DNA of 23,579 nucleotides, taken from the IMG/VR virus record IMGVR_UViG_3300008113_000385, positions 1 through 23,579 of that record; one strand, written 5' to 3'. Shown in pieces: positions 1-6,839 of this stretch. Numbering within the stretch: the first letter of the stretch is position 1; each line of letters begins with the position of its first letter. Position numbers and translations under genes: made by a program. The notes beneath the pieces were generated by a model. That model was not told the DNA's origin, did no database searches, and saw only the letters and a list, made by a program, of their open reading frames with translations. Origin of the DNA: a virus.

Positions 1-1
1 A

Positions 2-613
2 AAAGGTAACATATATATTGTAGCATTAGATCCTGCTGTAGGTACTGGTGGTGACAATGCGGCGATACAAATCTATGAAGCAAATACTACTACACAAGTA
101 GGTGAGTGGAAACATAATAGAACAGATATCCCTAGTCAAATTAAATTAATTTCACAGATAAACAAGTACATCGTTGAATGTACTAATGAACCCAATAATA
201 TATATTACTCTGTTGAAGTCAATGGCGTGGGCGAGGCAGCCCTAGTATCATTAAATGAATATGGATATCATAACATACCGGGAATCTTTACTAGCGAACC
301 CGGTAAGAAGAAACGTGGATTTAATACAACCAATAAGTCTAAATTAACAGCGTGTGCTAAATTCAAAACTCTAGTAGAGAGTAAAAAGATGACAATTAGT
401 AGTCGAAGTTTAGTATCAGAACTAAAGAATTTCGTAGCACTAGGTGGTAGCTATCAAGCTAAAATTGGAGAAACTGATGATTTGGTGACTAGTTCGTTAC
501 TAGTTGTACGTATAATACAGCAACTTAGTGACTTTAACTATGATTTAGACCAGCATATACGTGACCATGACGAGATTATAGAGCCACTGCCCTTTTACGC
601 TGTCTTTGGATAA
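2..613 (+). CDS. 17: Terminase large subunit, C-terminal nuclease part (5' truncated)
   Basis: This is the 3' part (203 codons) of the gp17-type packaging motor; the ATPase half lies before the window. The visible part is the RuvC/RNase H-like nuclease that cuts concatemeric DNA at headful completion. Its first strand, IVALDPAVGTGGDN (about residues 6-19 of the fragment), carries the first catalytic Asp. SVEVNGVGEA (about 70-79) carries the acidic residue of the second strand. GETDDLVTS (about 156-164) carries the C-terminal catalytic Asp pair. This spacing is that of T4-like large terminases. It is read in frame from the window edge, so no start is assigned. A late promoter for the next gene follows the stop at once. 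Confidence 0.9.
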   Translation, partial: KGNIYIVALDPAVGTGGDNAAIQIYEANTTTQVGEWKHNRTDIPSQIKLISQINKYIVECTNEPNNIYYSVEVNGVGEAALVSLNEYGYHNIPGIFTSEPGKKKRGFNTTNKSKLTACAKFKTLVESKKMTISSRSLVSELKNFVALGGSYQAKIGETDDLVTSSLLVVRIIQQLSDFNYDLDQHIRDHDEIIEPLPFYAVFG

Positions 614-615
614 TT

Positions 616-623
616 GATAAATA
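616..623 (+). promoter_or_regulatory. T4-type late promoter octamer GATAAATA
   Basis: GATAAATA differs at one base from the T4 late consensus TATAAATA recognised by the gp55/gp33/gp45 system. It lies about 21 nt before the ATG at 645, which suits a transcript starting near 629. The same octamer class precedes other late-looking genes in this window. Confidence 0.6.
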
Positions 624-644
624 ATTAATTAGAGATAAAAAAAT

Positions 645-1976
645 ATGCCAGTAAACCAAGAATCATTGAACCGCGGACTTTATGGACTATTGAAAAGTAG
701 GGGATACCGCCCTGATATGTTTGGTAGTTCTGGAAAAAAAGTAGCGATTTCAGACGAAGCAGATGCATTTCAATTTGAATTTATTAAAGATGGCAAAAGT
801 TACGGAAAAGCCACAGCAACAATTGATGGATTACATCGTCTAATTATATATTATACAGATGAAATCGCAGACAGTCCTAAGGCAAGCTCCGAGGATTCTG
901 AATCTTGGGACCACTTAACAAGACATTTAAAACGTTGGGCTAAGAATAAAGGCTTAGGATTCCAACTTAGTGACCAAGACGATTTGGAGCCCGATATGGC
1001 AAAGAGAGAACATAATAAACAAGAGGGACTTAACGAGGGATATTATCCTATGGGCAAAATGAAAAGCTATAGTGATAACGTACCTAGTACAAAAATTATA
1101 TTACAGCATAATCGTCAAATAGAAGAAGGTGAACAACGCTATCGTAATATTGCTAAGATTTTTGTAGAGAATGCACACGGCGAAAGATTCTTGTTACCAA
1201 CTAATAAACCCGGGCTAGCACGTGTATATGCAAGACATATCAGTGAAGGTGGAACACCCTATGATGAACGTGGTAAACATATTACAAATTTATGTGAAGA
1301 ATATAATAAGATGGCAGGATTTGTTCGTGCTACTAAGAATAAACAATTTAATGAATCAGCACAAAAACTAATTAATGAGGGTATAAATCACTATGCTAGT
1401 TTACGTGAAACATTACACAAGATGTCAGGTAAACGTGGGTATACTCAATATTTTGAAAGTTACACACCTGCATTAATGGAAGAAGAAGGTGCAGATTTAA
1501 GTGAAATGTTTATGCAATCTAGCCTAGATCCACGCATTGAAAGTGTGATGCCGATATTAGGTAAACTAAGTAAAAACATTAGCGAGACAACACTAGCAGA
1601 AGTTGATGAGTTGGCAGAATGGGCCGATAGTATCATCGAAGGTGATACAAATAATCAAATGGATCCTGAAGAAGAAGATGATGATGAAGATGATGGATTA
1701 ATTGCCGGTCGTTATACACAAGATGATTGGGATGCCATGGTACTACGTGTTAAACATCTTGCACACAAACAAGAAGCCGAGAAAAAAGCCAGAGAACAAA
1801 AAACAAATGAAGCTGGTCCTCCCGGAAAGCCAGGGGATTACTTGGATGCAGAAGATAATATATCAACTGGTAAAATTTTAGGTACATCACCGCAAACACA
1901 ACATGGCTTGCGTGGCAAGTTAGTTGGTGAGAGTGATGATCCTCTATTGAAAATTAAAAAGTTATCAGGTCTATAA
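645..1976 (+). CDS. Conserved phage protein of unknown function, acidic C-terminal third
   Basis: A 443-residue protein with no catalytic motif I recognise. The central part (about 160-260) is basic and helical, around GERFLLPTNKPGLARVYARH and DERGKHITNL. The block at about 318-333 ends in DELAEWADSIIEG. It is followed by an extreme acidic stretch (about 340-350, nearly all D/E) and a Lys/Glu-rich helix. No signal peptide or membrane segment is seen. It lies directly after the terminase and behind a late promoter, so a virion or assembly role is likely but inferred. The E-W-A-(D/N)-S-I-I module recurs at the N-terminus of the next gene. The ribosome binding site is weak (AGAGA). The function is unknown. 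Confidence 0.75.
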   Translation: MPVNQESLNRGLYGLLKSRGYRPDMFGSSGKKVAISDEADAFQFEFIKDGKSYGKATATIDGLHRLIIYYTDEIADSPKASSEDSESWDHLTRHLKRWAKNKGLGFQLSDQDDLEPDMAKREHNKQEGLNEGYYPMGKMKSYSDNVPSTKIILQHNRQIEEGEQRYRNIAKIFVENAHGERFLLPTNKPGLARVYARHISEGGTPYDERGKHITNLCEEYNKMAGFVRATKNKQFNESAQKLINEGINHYASLRETLHKMSGKRGYTQYFESYTPALMEEEGADLSEMFMQSSLDPRIESVMPILGKLSKNISETTLAEVDELAEWADSIIEGDTNNQMDPEEEDDDEDDGLIAGRYTQDDWDAMVLRVKHLAHKQEAEKKAREQKTNEAGPPGKPGDYLDAEDNISTGKILGTSPQTQHGLRGKLVGESDDPLLKIKKLSGL

Positions 1977-1978
1977 TA

Positions 1979-3592
1979 ATGAAAGAGATAAAGATATTCG
2001 AATCTTGGGCTAATAGTATCATTGCTGAACGCATTGAAGATAGGCCATTGGCAAGAAGCCAAGACATTCAATATCAGGCTACTCGTAAATATCCAGATAG
2101 AACTCCAGAACAAGCAATAGCAATATACATTGCAGACAAAATGGCAAGTTCTGAGAAAATGGACTTAGACCAAAATAAACTTATCAATGCACAAAAACGT
2201 GAAAATGAAAAATTAACACATAACATACAAGAGTTGGGTCAAGAATTAACTAACCACGAAAGACAAGCACAAGATACTGGTCAAGAAATAGAAAGACTAA
2301 AACAACTTAGTTCTCAATTAAAACCTGCAGGTGAAGTACAACAACAACTTGCAAAAGCAAGTGCTGATAAAGTTCAAGCTATGCTAGATGATTTGGCTAA
2401 AATAGAAAATAAGCCCGGCATAGATGATAACAAATTTAAAGAACTAAGTGATAGAGTTAATAAAATTAAATCACAACCAGTTGATAATAAAGAGATAGCA
2501 AAAGTACAAGCAACGCTGTCTCTACTAAACCAACGTCAATCAGTAGATGACCAATTGTTTGATAAAGTTATGGGTAGATTAGAAAATACCGAAAGAGAAT
2601 TGGAAGCTAAGGAAGAACGATTCAAAAAAAGTTTGGGTAAGAATGCACAGAAGATGGGTGATTGGGGTAATAAGTTTAAAGACTTGGATGAAAAGATTAG
2701 ACAAATCCAAGGTACAAGTGAAATAATTTTTAGTGATTTGGGCAATAAACAAGCAGAGTCAGAGGAAATGTATACTCAAAGTTGGGCTACCATGAAAAAG
2801 ACAAGAGAATTGTTAAAAGACATGGAAGAAACTAAAGATGAACAACAAGACATGATTGATAGATTGTTTGATTTAGTATCACGTTTAAATCCAGATGCAC
2901 AACAAGCAGTAAAAGGTAATGTACAGAGACTTGCCCAACTATCTACTAACATGAAAGATGTAGAAGATAAAGACGAAGCCGACCTAGCCAAAATTCCACC
3001 TGAACCAGTATCCGGTGAAGAATTAGAATTGAGTAATCCAGATGATGTTTCAAATACTCCTGATAAATCAGATGAAGAACTAGCACAGGATTTAGCATCT
3101 AAACTTAAATCCAATACAGTACAGTTCCCCAAATCACCAGAGGATAGAGTTAATATGCAAAAGAAAAGAATGGCAGAAGACCTGGGTAAGAAATATGAAG
3201 AACAGCCTCAACCTATATCTCAACCAGCTTCATCCGGTGATTGGACAACAGAAGAATTAGAAAGCGGAATTAAGGAAATGATGGAATTGTACAAACGTAG
3301 ATATCCAGCAGACTTCCGTGAATACCCAATTGAAGCTATCCGTAGAGTTATACGCAAAAGCATAGGTGGTAGCTTATTAATATACGGGGATGAAATCACT
3401 GCACAGCATATATACAAATATTTGGACAGAGTACAACGCATACTACATAAAATATCACAACCAACTCAACCTGAGTTGCCTGGGTTCCCTAGAACTAATC
3501 CTAGAATGGCTAGTAGTGGACAATTTAACATGCAAGAATCTCTAATGTCTACATATGAGAAACAACTATCCAAGTTATCTGGTGGTTGGTAA
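1979..3592 (+). CDS. Long coiled-coil protein of unknown function
   Basis: A 537-residue protein dominated by heptad-rich, Gln/Lys/Glu-rich helix from about residue 60 to 330, so probably an elongated oligomer. The N-terminus (FESWANSIIAERIEDRP, about 7-23) echoes the EWADSIIEG block of the preceding protein. An acidic, Pro/Ser-rich linker (about 340-420) leads to a small globular helical domain (about 425-495: TTEELESGIKEMMELYKRRY, then AIRRVIRKSIGGS). The start ATG lies 2 nt after the upstream stop (TAATAATG), so the pair is probably co-transcribed from the late promoter at 616. A structural, scaffold-like or internal virion role is plausible, but nothing here proves it. Confidence 0.75.
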   Translation: MKEIKIFESWANSIIAERIEDRPLARSQDIQYQATRKYPDRTPEQAIAIYIADKMASSEKMDLDQNKLINAQKRENEKLTHNIQELGQELTNHERQAQDTGQEIERLKQLSSQLKPAGEVQQQLAKASADKVQAMLDDLAKIENKPGIDDNKFKELSDRVNKIKSQPVDNKEIAKVQATLSLLNQRQSVDDQLFDKVMGRLENTERELEAKEERFKKSLGKNAQKMGDWGNKFKDLDEKIRQIQGTSEIIFSDLGNKQAESEEMYTQSWATMKKTRELLKDMEETKDEQQDMIDRLFDLVSRLNPDAQQAVKGNVQRLAQLSTNMKDVEDKDEADLAKIPPEPVSGEELELSNPDDVSNTPDKSDEELAQDLASKLKSNTVQFPKSPEDRVNMQKKRMAEDLGKKYEEQPQPISQPASSGDWTTEELESGIKEMMELYKRRYPADFREYPIEAIRRVIRKSIGGSLLIYGDEITAQHIYKYLDRVQRILHKISQPTQPELPGFPRTNPRMASSGQFNMQESLMSTYEKQLSKLSGGW

Positions 3593-3636
3593 TTTCACCA
3601 AAAACACTATAAAAAAATCTATTTGCCCTTAATAGG

Positions 3637-3644
3637 CATAAATA
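3637..3644 (+). promoter_or_regulatory. Late promoter octamer CATAAATA upstream of gp32
   Basis: CATAAATA within GGCATAAATA is one base from the T4 late consensus. The same ten bases, GGCATAAATA, recur at 23312-23321 before another late gene. It sits just upstream of a sigma-70 promoter, so gp32 would be transcribed both early and late, as happens in T4. Confidence 0.55.
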
Positions 3645-3647
3645 CTA

Positions 3648-3676
3648 TTGACAGGACGAGAAAGTACTGCTATACT
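3648..3676 (+). promoter_or_regulatory. Sigma-70 type promoter for gp32
   Basis: TTGACA (3648-3653) and TATACT (3671-3676) are separated by exactly 17 nt. The predicted transcript starts near 3683 and gives a leader of about 74 nt before the gp32 ATG. It matches the spacing of the other strong sigma-70 promoters in this window. Confidence 0.75.
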
Positions 3677-3692
3677 TGCTCATCGTGTTAGT

Positions 3693-3736
3693 TGTCTCAT
3701 AGGGAGACAGCGAATATTAAAAACGAGACCATCTCA
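3693..3736 (+). promoter_or_regulatory. Structured 5' leader of gp32 mRNA (two small hairpins)
   Basis: TGTCTC (3693-3698) pairs with GAGACA (3704-3709) over a 5-nt loop. A second mini-hairpin pairs GAGA (3726-3729) with TCTC (3733-3736) over CCA. The GAGA and TCTC arms could also exchange partners between the two hairpins. The Shine-Dalgarno AAGGA (3744-3748) follows. T4 gp32 represses its own translation through a structured leader; a comparable role here is inference. No convincing pseudoknot was found by eye. Confidence 0.4.
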
Positions 3737-3756
3737 ATTTATAAGGAAATATTATT

Positions 3757-4755
3757 ATGGCATCATTAGCAGAAATTCGTGCCCGTATCGCGGCACAAGA
3801 AAACAAGTCAAGTGGTTCAAGCAACCAGCAATCTGACAATTCAATCTACCCCCACTGGAATATGGATGAAGGTACAATCGCTACCATTCGCTTTCTACCA
3901 GATGCGAATTCATCTAACACATTCTTCTGGGTAGAACGTCAAATCATCAAACTACCATTCAATGGTGTTAAGGGTGATCCAAACGTAAAACAAATTCAAG
4001 TACAAGTACCTTGCGTAGAAATGTATGGTGATAACTGTCCAATTCTAGCAGAGGTTCGCCCTTGGTATAAAGACGAGAGTTTGAAAGAAATGGCAAACAA
4101 GTATTGGAAGAAACGTAGTTATCTATTCCAAGGCTTTGTTCGTCAAAATCCAATTGGTGATGACAAGCAACCTGCGAACCCGATTCGTAGATTTGTTATT
4201 AGCCCACAAATCTTTACAATCATCAAATCAAGTTTGATGGATCCTGAAATGGAAGAATTGCCAACTGACTATCTACGTGGTTTGGACTTCAATATTAAGA
4301 AGACCAGCAAAGGTGGTTATGCAGATTACTCAACCAGTAACTGGGCACGTAAAGAATCTGCACTTACAGAAGCAGAGCAGGCAGCTATTGATGGTCATGG
4401 TTTGTTTAATTTAGCAGACTTTTTACCTAAGAAGCCCAGCGAAGCAGAATTGCGTGTAATCAAAGAAATGTTTGAAGCAAGCGTAGATGGTCGCCCATAC
4501 GACAACGAACGTTGGGGTAATTACTATCGTCCATACGGACTTGAAGCACCTGCAGGAGCAACCGCGGCAGCAACACAAGCGACTACTGGAACTAGCGCAC
4601 CCGCAACAGCACCCGTAGCAGAGTCAGCTCCATGGTCGGATGACGAGCCTGCATCAACATCAGCGCCGGTCGAAATTCCTAAAGCTACTCCTAGTAGTGA
4701 CAAAGCACAAGATATTCTAGCAATGATTCGTGCTAGACAGTCTAAGGCAGCTTAA
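3757..4755 (+). CDS. 32: Single-stranded DNA-binding protein gp32
   Basis: A 332-residue gp32-type protein (T4 gp32 is about 301) that coats ssDNA and coordinates UvsX/UvsY recombination and the replisome. The N-terminal basic helix LAEIRARIAAQ (4-14) corresponds to the cooperativity domain. The core includes TIATIRFLPD, FFWVERQIIKLP, SYLFQGFVRQNP and the gp32-like segment RPYDNERWGNYYRPYG (246-261). Only two Cys are near the usual zinc site (C86 and C94), so the T4 His/Cys zinc set looks incomplete. The tail (about 262-310) is a low-complexity Ala/Thr/Pro linker with an acidic patch (WSDDEP). It ends in DILAMIRARQSKAA, which resembles the N-terminal helix. AAGGA precedes the ATG by about 8 nt. 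Confidence 0.9.
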   Translation: MASLAEIRARIAAQENKSSGSSNQQSDNSIYPHWNMDEGTIATIRFLPDANSSNTFFWVERQIIKLPFNGVKGDPNVKQIQVQVPCVEMYGDNCPILAEVRPWYKDESLKEMANKYWKKRSYLFQGFVRQNPIGDDKQPANPIRRFVISPQIFTIIKSSLMDPEMEELPTDYLRGLDFNIKKTSKGGYADYSTSNWARKESALTEAEQAAIDGHGLFNLADFLPKKPSEAELRVIKEMFEASVDGRPYDNERWGNYYRPYGLEAPAGATAAATQATTGTSAPATAPVAESAPWSDDEPASTSAPVEIPKATPSSDKAQDILAMIRARQSKAA

Positions 4756-4760
4756 TAAAA

Positions 4761-4783
4761 AATAGGGAACAATGTTCCCTATT
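4761..4783 (+). terminator. Perfect 10-bp hairpin after gp32
   Basis: AATAGGGAAC (4761-4770) pairs perfectly with GTTCCCTATT (4774-4783) over a 3-nt loop, 5 nt after the gp32 stop. It is preceded by an A-run but has no U-tract on the plus strand. It may be a weak terminator, a 3'-end stabiliser or a processing site separating gp32 from the downstream message. A strong Shine-Dalgarno (AGGAGG, 4790-4795) follows for the next gene. Confidence 0.6.
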
Positions 4784-4800
4784 CTACTTAGGAGGAAAAT

Positions 4801-5040
4801 ATGACATTACCGGACGAAAGATATCGTGCTTTAAAGCAAGGTAAAAAATTATTAGAAGAACTATGTGACCCTGGTAAAACTCCCAGAGTTCCTAGCATAG
4901 TTCGTGACCGAGCAAGAGGTGCATTGCGACATTATCCAAGTGATTATGAACTTGACAGAATGGCAGAACAATGCCCCGACTTACTTGACAAACAACCATT
5001 TAGTATGTATTCTGCTACTAATGGTCTATTAAATAGGTAA
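4801..5040 (+). CDS. Small protein resembling the proteobacterial BPSL0761 family
   Basis: A 79-residue protein opening with TLPDERYRALKQGKKLLEEL, followed by DPGKTPRVPSIVRDRARGAL and RHYPSDYELDRMA. From memory this resembles small proteins annotated as the BPSL0761 family in Burkholderia-type bacteria, which share a PDERxRA...FL..L.DP...PRVP..IR..A..LLRHYP pattern. The biochemical role is unknown. It has the clearest ribosome binding site of the region (AGGAGG, 5 nt before the ATG). It lies between gp32 and uvsX. The similarity hints at exchange with a proteobacterial host, but the family assignment was not checked against a database. Confidence 0.65.
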   Translation: MTLPDERYRALKQGKKLLEELCDPGKTPRVPSIVRDRARGALRHYPSDYELDRMAEQCPDLLDKQPFSMYSATNGLLNR

Positions 5041-5049
5041 ATATTATGA

Positions 5050-6132
5050 ATGGAGAAGAAATTGGGAAAACCATTTGACGTAAGTAAATTTAGAAAAGAA
5101 ATAACAAAAAGCATTGAAGGATTAAGCATTGGATTTAATGACCCTACTGACTGGATTAACACAGGAAATTACGCACTTAACTATCTTATTAGTGGTGATT
5201 TTAATAAAGGTGTACCATTGGGCAAAGTTACTGTATTTGCTGGAGAGTCAGGTTCTGGGAAAAGTTTTATTTGTTCTGGTAACTTGGTACGTCATGCTCA
5301 ACAACAGGGCATCTTTGTGGTGCTCATTGATTCGGAAAATGCGTTAGATGAGAAATGGTTGCACGCCTTGGGCGTTGATACCTCAGAAAGTAAATTATTG
5401 AAACTTAATATGGCTATGATTGATGATGTAGCCAAGACAATCAGTAAATTTGTGACTGATTATAAAACACTTCCAGTAGATGACAGACCTAAAGTATTGT
5501 TTGTCATTGATAGCTTGGGAATGTTATTGACTCCGACTGATGTGAATCAGTTTGAAGCAGGTGATATGAAGGGTGACATGGGTCGTAAGCCTAAAGCATT
5601 GGCTGCACTTGTTCGTAACTCTGTAAACATGTTCGGTAGTCTGAACATTGGTATGGTTGCAACTAATCATACATACGCAAGTCAGGATATGTTTGATCCA
5701 GATGATAAAGTATCAGGTGGTCAGGGCTTTGTGTATGCTAGTAGTATTCTTGTTGCTATGAAAAAACTCAAACTTAAAGAGGATGAGGATGGTAACAAAG
5801 TTTCAGAAGTAAGAGGTATCCGTGCCGCATGTAAGATTATGAAAACACGATATTCTAAACCTTTTGAGACACTACAGATTAAGATTCCATATGAAACAGG
5901 CATGAATCCATACAGTGGTTTGCTTGATTTGTTTGAGAAGAACGAACTTCTTACTAAAGAAGGTAATCGTTTATCATATACTACCGATGACGGAGAAATC
6001 TTGAAGATGTTTCGTAAAGGTTGGGAAAGCAACGAGAATGGTTGTTTAGATAAAGTTATGTCTGAGTATTCAAATAGATTAGTCAAAGGCATAAGTAGTG
6101 ATGAAACTTTGGAAGGAGACACTACAGAATGA
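5050..6132 (+). CDS. uvsX: UvsX, RecA-like recombinase
   Basis: A 360-residue strand-exchange recombinase (T4 UvsX is about 390) that forms filaments on gp32-coated ssDNA with UvsY. Walker A is GESGSGKS (65-72). Walker B is VLFVIDSLG (149-157), with the key Asp at 155. ATNHTYASQDMFDPDDKVSGGQG is the UvsX/RecA-type segment after the L1 region. The acidic C-terminus (SSDETLEGDTTE) is typical. The first in-frame ATG is 5050, because TGA at 5047-5049 closes the frame upstream. An out-of-frame ATG at 5046 opens an 11-codon ORF across the start. The stop overlaps the next ATG (ATGA), implying coupling. Confidence 0.93.
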   Translation: MEKKLGKPFDVSKFRKEITKSIEGLSIGFNDPTDWINTGNYALNYLISGDFNKGVPLGKVTVFAGESGSGKSFICSGNLVRHAQQQGIFVVLIDSENALDEKWLHALGVDTSESKLLKLNMAMIDDVAKTISKFVTDYKTLPVDDRPKVLFVIDSLGMLLTPTDVNQFEAGDMKGDMGRKPKALAALVRNSVNMFGSLNIGMVATNHTYASQDMFDPDDKVSGGQGFVYASSILVAMKKLKLKEDEDGNKVSEVRGIRAACKIMKTRYSKPFETLQIKIPYETGMNPYSGLLDLFEKNELLTKEGNRLSYTTDDGEILKMFRKGWESNENGCLDKVMSEYSNRLVKGISSDETLEGDTTE

Positions 6133-6380
6133 GTTTAATTATAGTATCAGAAGTATGGGATGTATTGCGTGACCATTTAGATTTTAGTTCACGTAGTGAT
6201 GCGGCAGATGCATTGGTCAATTTGTTGATTGATAATAATTTTGAGATTGACGAAATCAAAGATGCATTCAAAGACAAAGAAATAACAGCCGCTTTAAAAG
6301 GATACACAGATGAACATTTTCCAGATGAAGAATATGAGGAAGATGAAGAATATGATGATGACCAAGATAAAGATTGGTAA
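6129..6380 (+). CDS. Small acidic protein of unknown function
   Basis: An 83-residue protein, overlapping the uvsX stop by ATGA. The N-terminal two thirds is helical (SEVWDVLRDHL, ADALVNLLIDNN, EIDEIKDAFK). The last ~20 residues are almost entirely Asp/Glu (DEEYEEDEEYDDDQDKDW). It appears similar to small conserved hypotheticals of marine T4-like phages, but no function is known to me. Its location between uvsX and uvsY suggests a role linked to recombination. A DNA-mimic-like acidic tail or a modulator of gp32, UvsX or UvsY is speculation. Confidence 0.75.
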   Translation: MSLIIVSEVWDVLRDHLDFSSRSDAADALVNLLIDNNFEIDEIKDAFKDKEITAALKGYTDEHFPDEEYEEDEEYDDDQDKDW

Positions 6381-6383
6381 TAC

Positions 6384-6839
6384 ATGAATTGGTACACTAG
6401 GATCACAAGCGACCTTAGTGTATTACCGGATTTCATAAGTCATTATGATATAGAAATAATATCTGCAAAGCAAGACGTTAAAATTCATGGCAATGTTGAA
6501 AAGAACATTGCTGCCTTGCCCGGTACCACTGAACATCGTTTCAATCAACTACAGGAAATTGAGGCAGTACTTAACTTTCTCAACATTCAACTACGGAAAA
6601 TTCGCCGAAAACATTTTCAAAAATATTTAGAAGCGTATAATAGAGCATTGACCAGTCGTGATGCTGAAAAGTATGTTGATGGTGAAGAAGAGGTTATCGA
6701 CTTTGAAACACTTATTAATGAAGTTGCACTACTACGTAATCGTTGGTTGGGTATACTTAAAGGTCTTGAAGCAAAACAATGGCAAATGGGTCATATCGTC
6801 AGGTTAAGAACTGCTGGTATGGAAGATATTACACTATGA
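6384..6839 (+). CDS. uvsY: UvsY-like recombination mediator
   Basis: A 151-residue protein placed like UvsY (T4 UvsY is 137 aa), which loads UvsX onto gp32-covered ssDNA. The pattern matches the family: a basic N-terminal helical part (QLRKIRRKHFQKYLEAYNRAL, about 70-90), then the block SRDAEKYVDGEEEVIDFETLINEVALLRNRW. The C-terminal helix WLGILKGLEAKQWQMGHIVRLR parallels T4 YWGILLDFCSGALDAIKSRGFAIKHI. It starts 4 nt after the previous stop and ends in an ATGA overlap with the next gene. Confidence rests on the aligned C-terminal pattern and its position next to uvsX. Confidence 0.75.
   Translation: MNWYTRITSDLSVLPDFISHYDIEIISAKQDVKIHGNVEKNIAALPGTTEHRFNQLQEIEAVLNFLNIQLRKIRRKHFQKYLEAYNRALTSRDAEKYVDGEEEVIDFETLINEVALLRNRWLGILKGLEAKQWQMGHIVRLRTAGMEDITL

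Noticed and set aside
1947-1977. TTGAAA-N19-TATAAT before the gene at 1979
   Set aside because: The spacer is too long, the -10 coincides with the Tyr/stop codons, and the gene follows directly in a late-type operon; probably chance.
3648-3836. 62-codon open frame across the gp32 leader and start
   Set aside because: It begins at a TTG that is the -35 box of the gp32 promoter, lies out of frame with gp32 and has no family-like sequence.
4985-5013. TTGACA-N17-TATTCT upstream of uvsX
   Set aside because: It lies inside a coding region with a poor -10, unlike the near-perfect promoters elsewhere; it cannot be told from chance.
5721-6122. 133-codon minus-strand open frame opposite uvsX
   Set aside because: A Ser/Leu-rich shadow of a confident gene, as are the other long minus-strand frames (for example 8168-8605, 11185-11622 and 21541-21909). 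None has a ribosome binding site or recognisable protein sequence.
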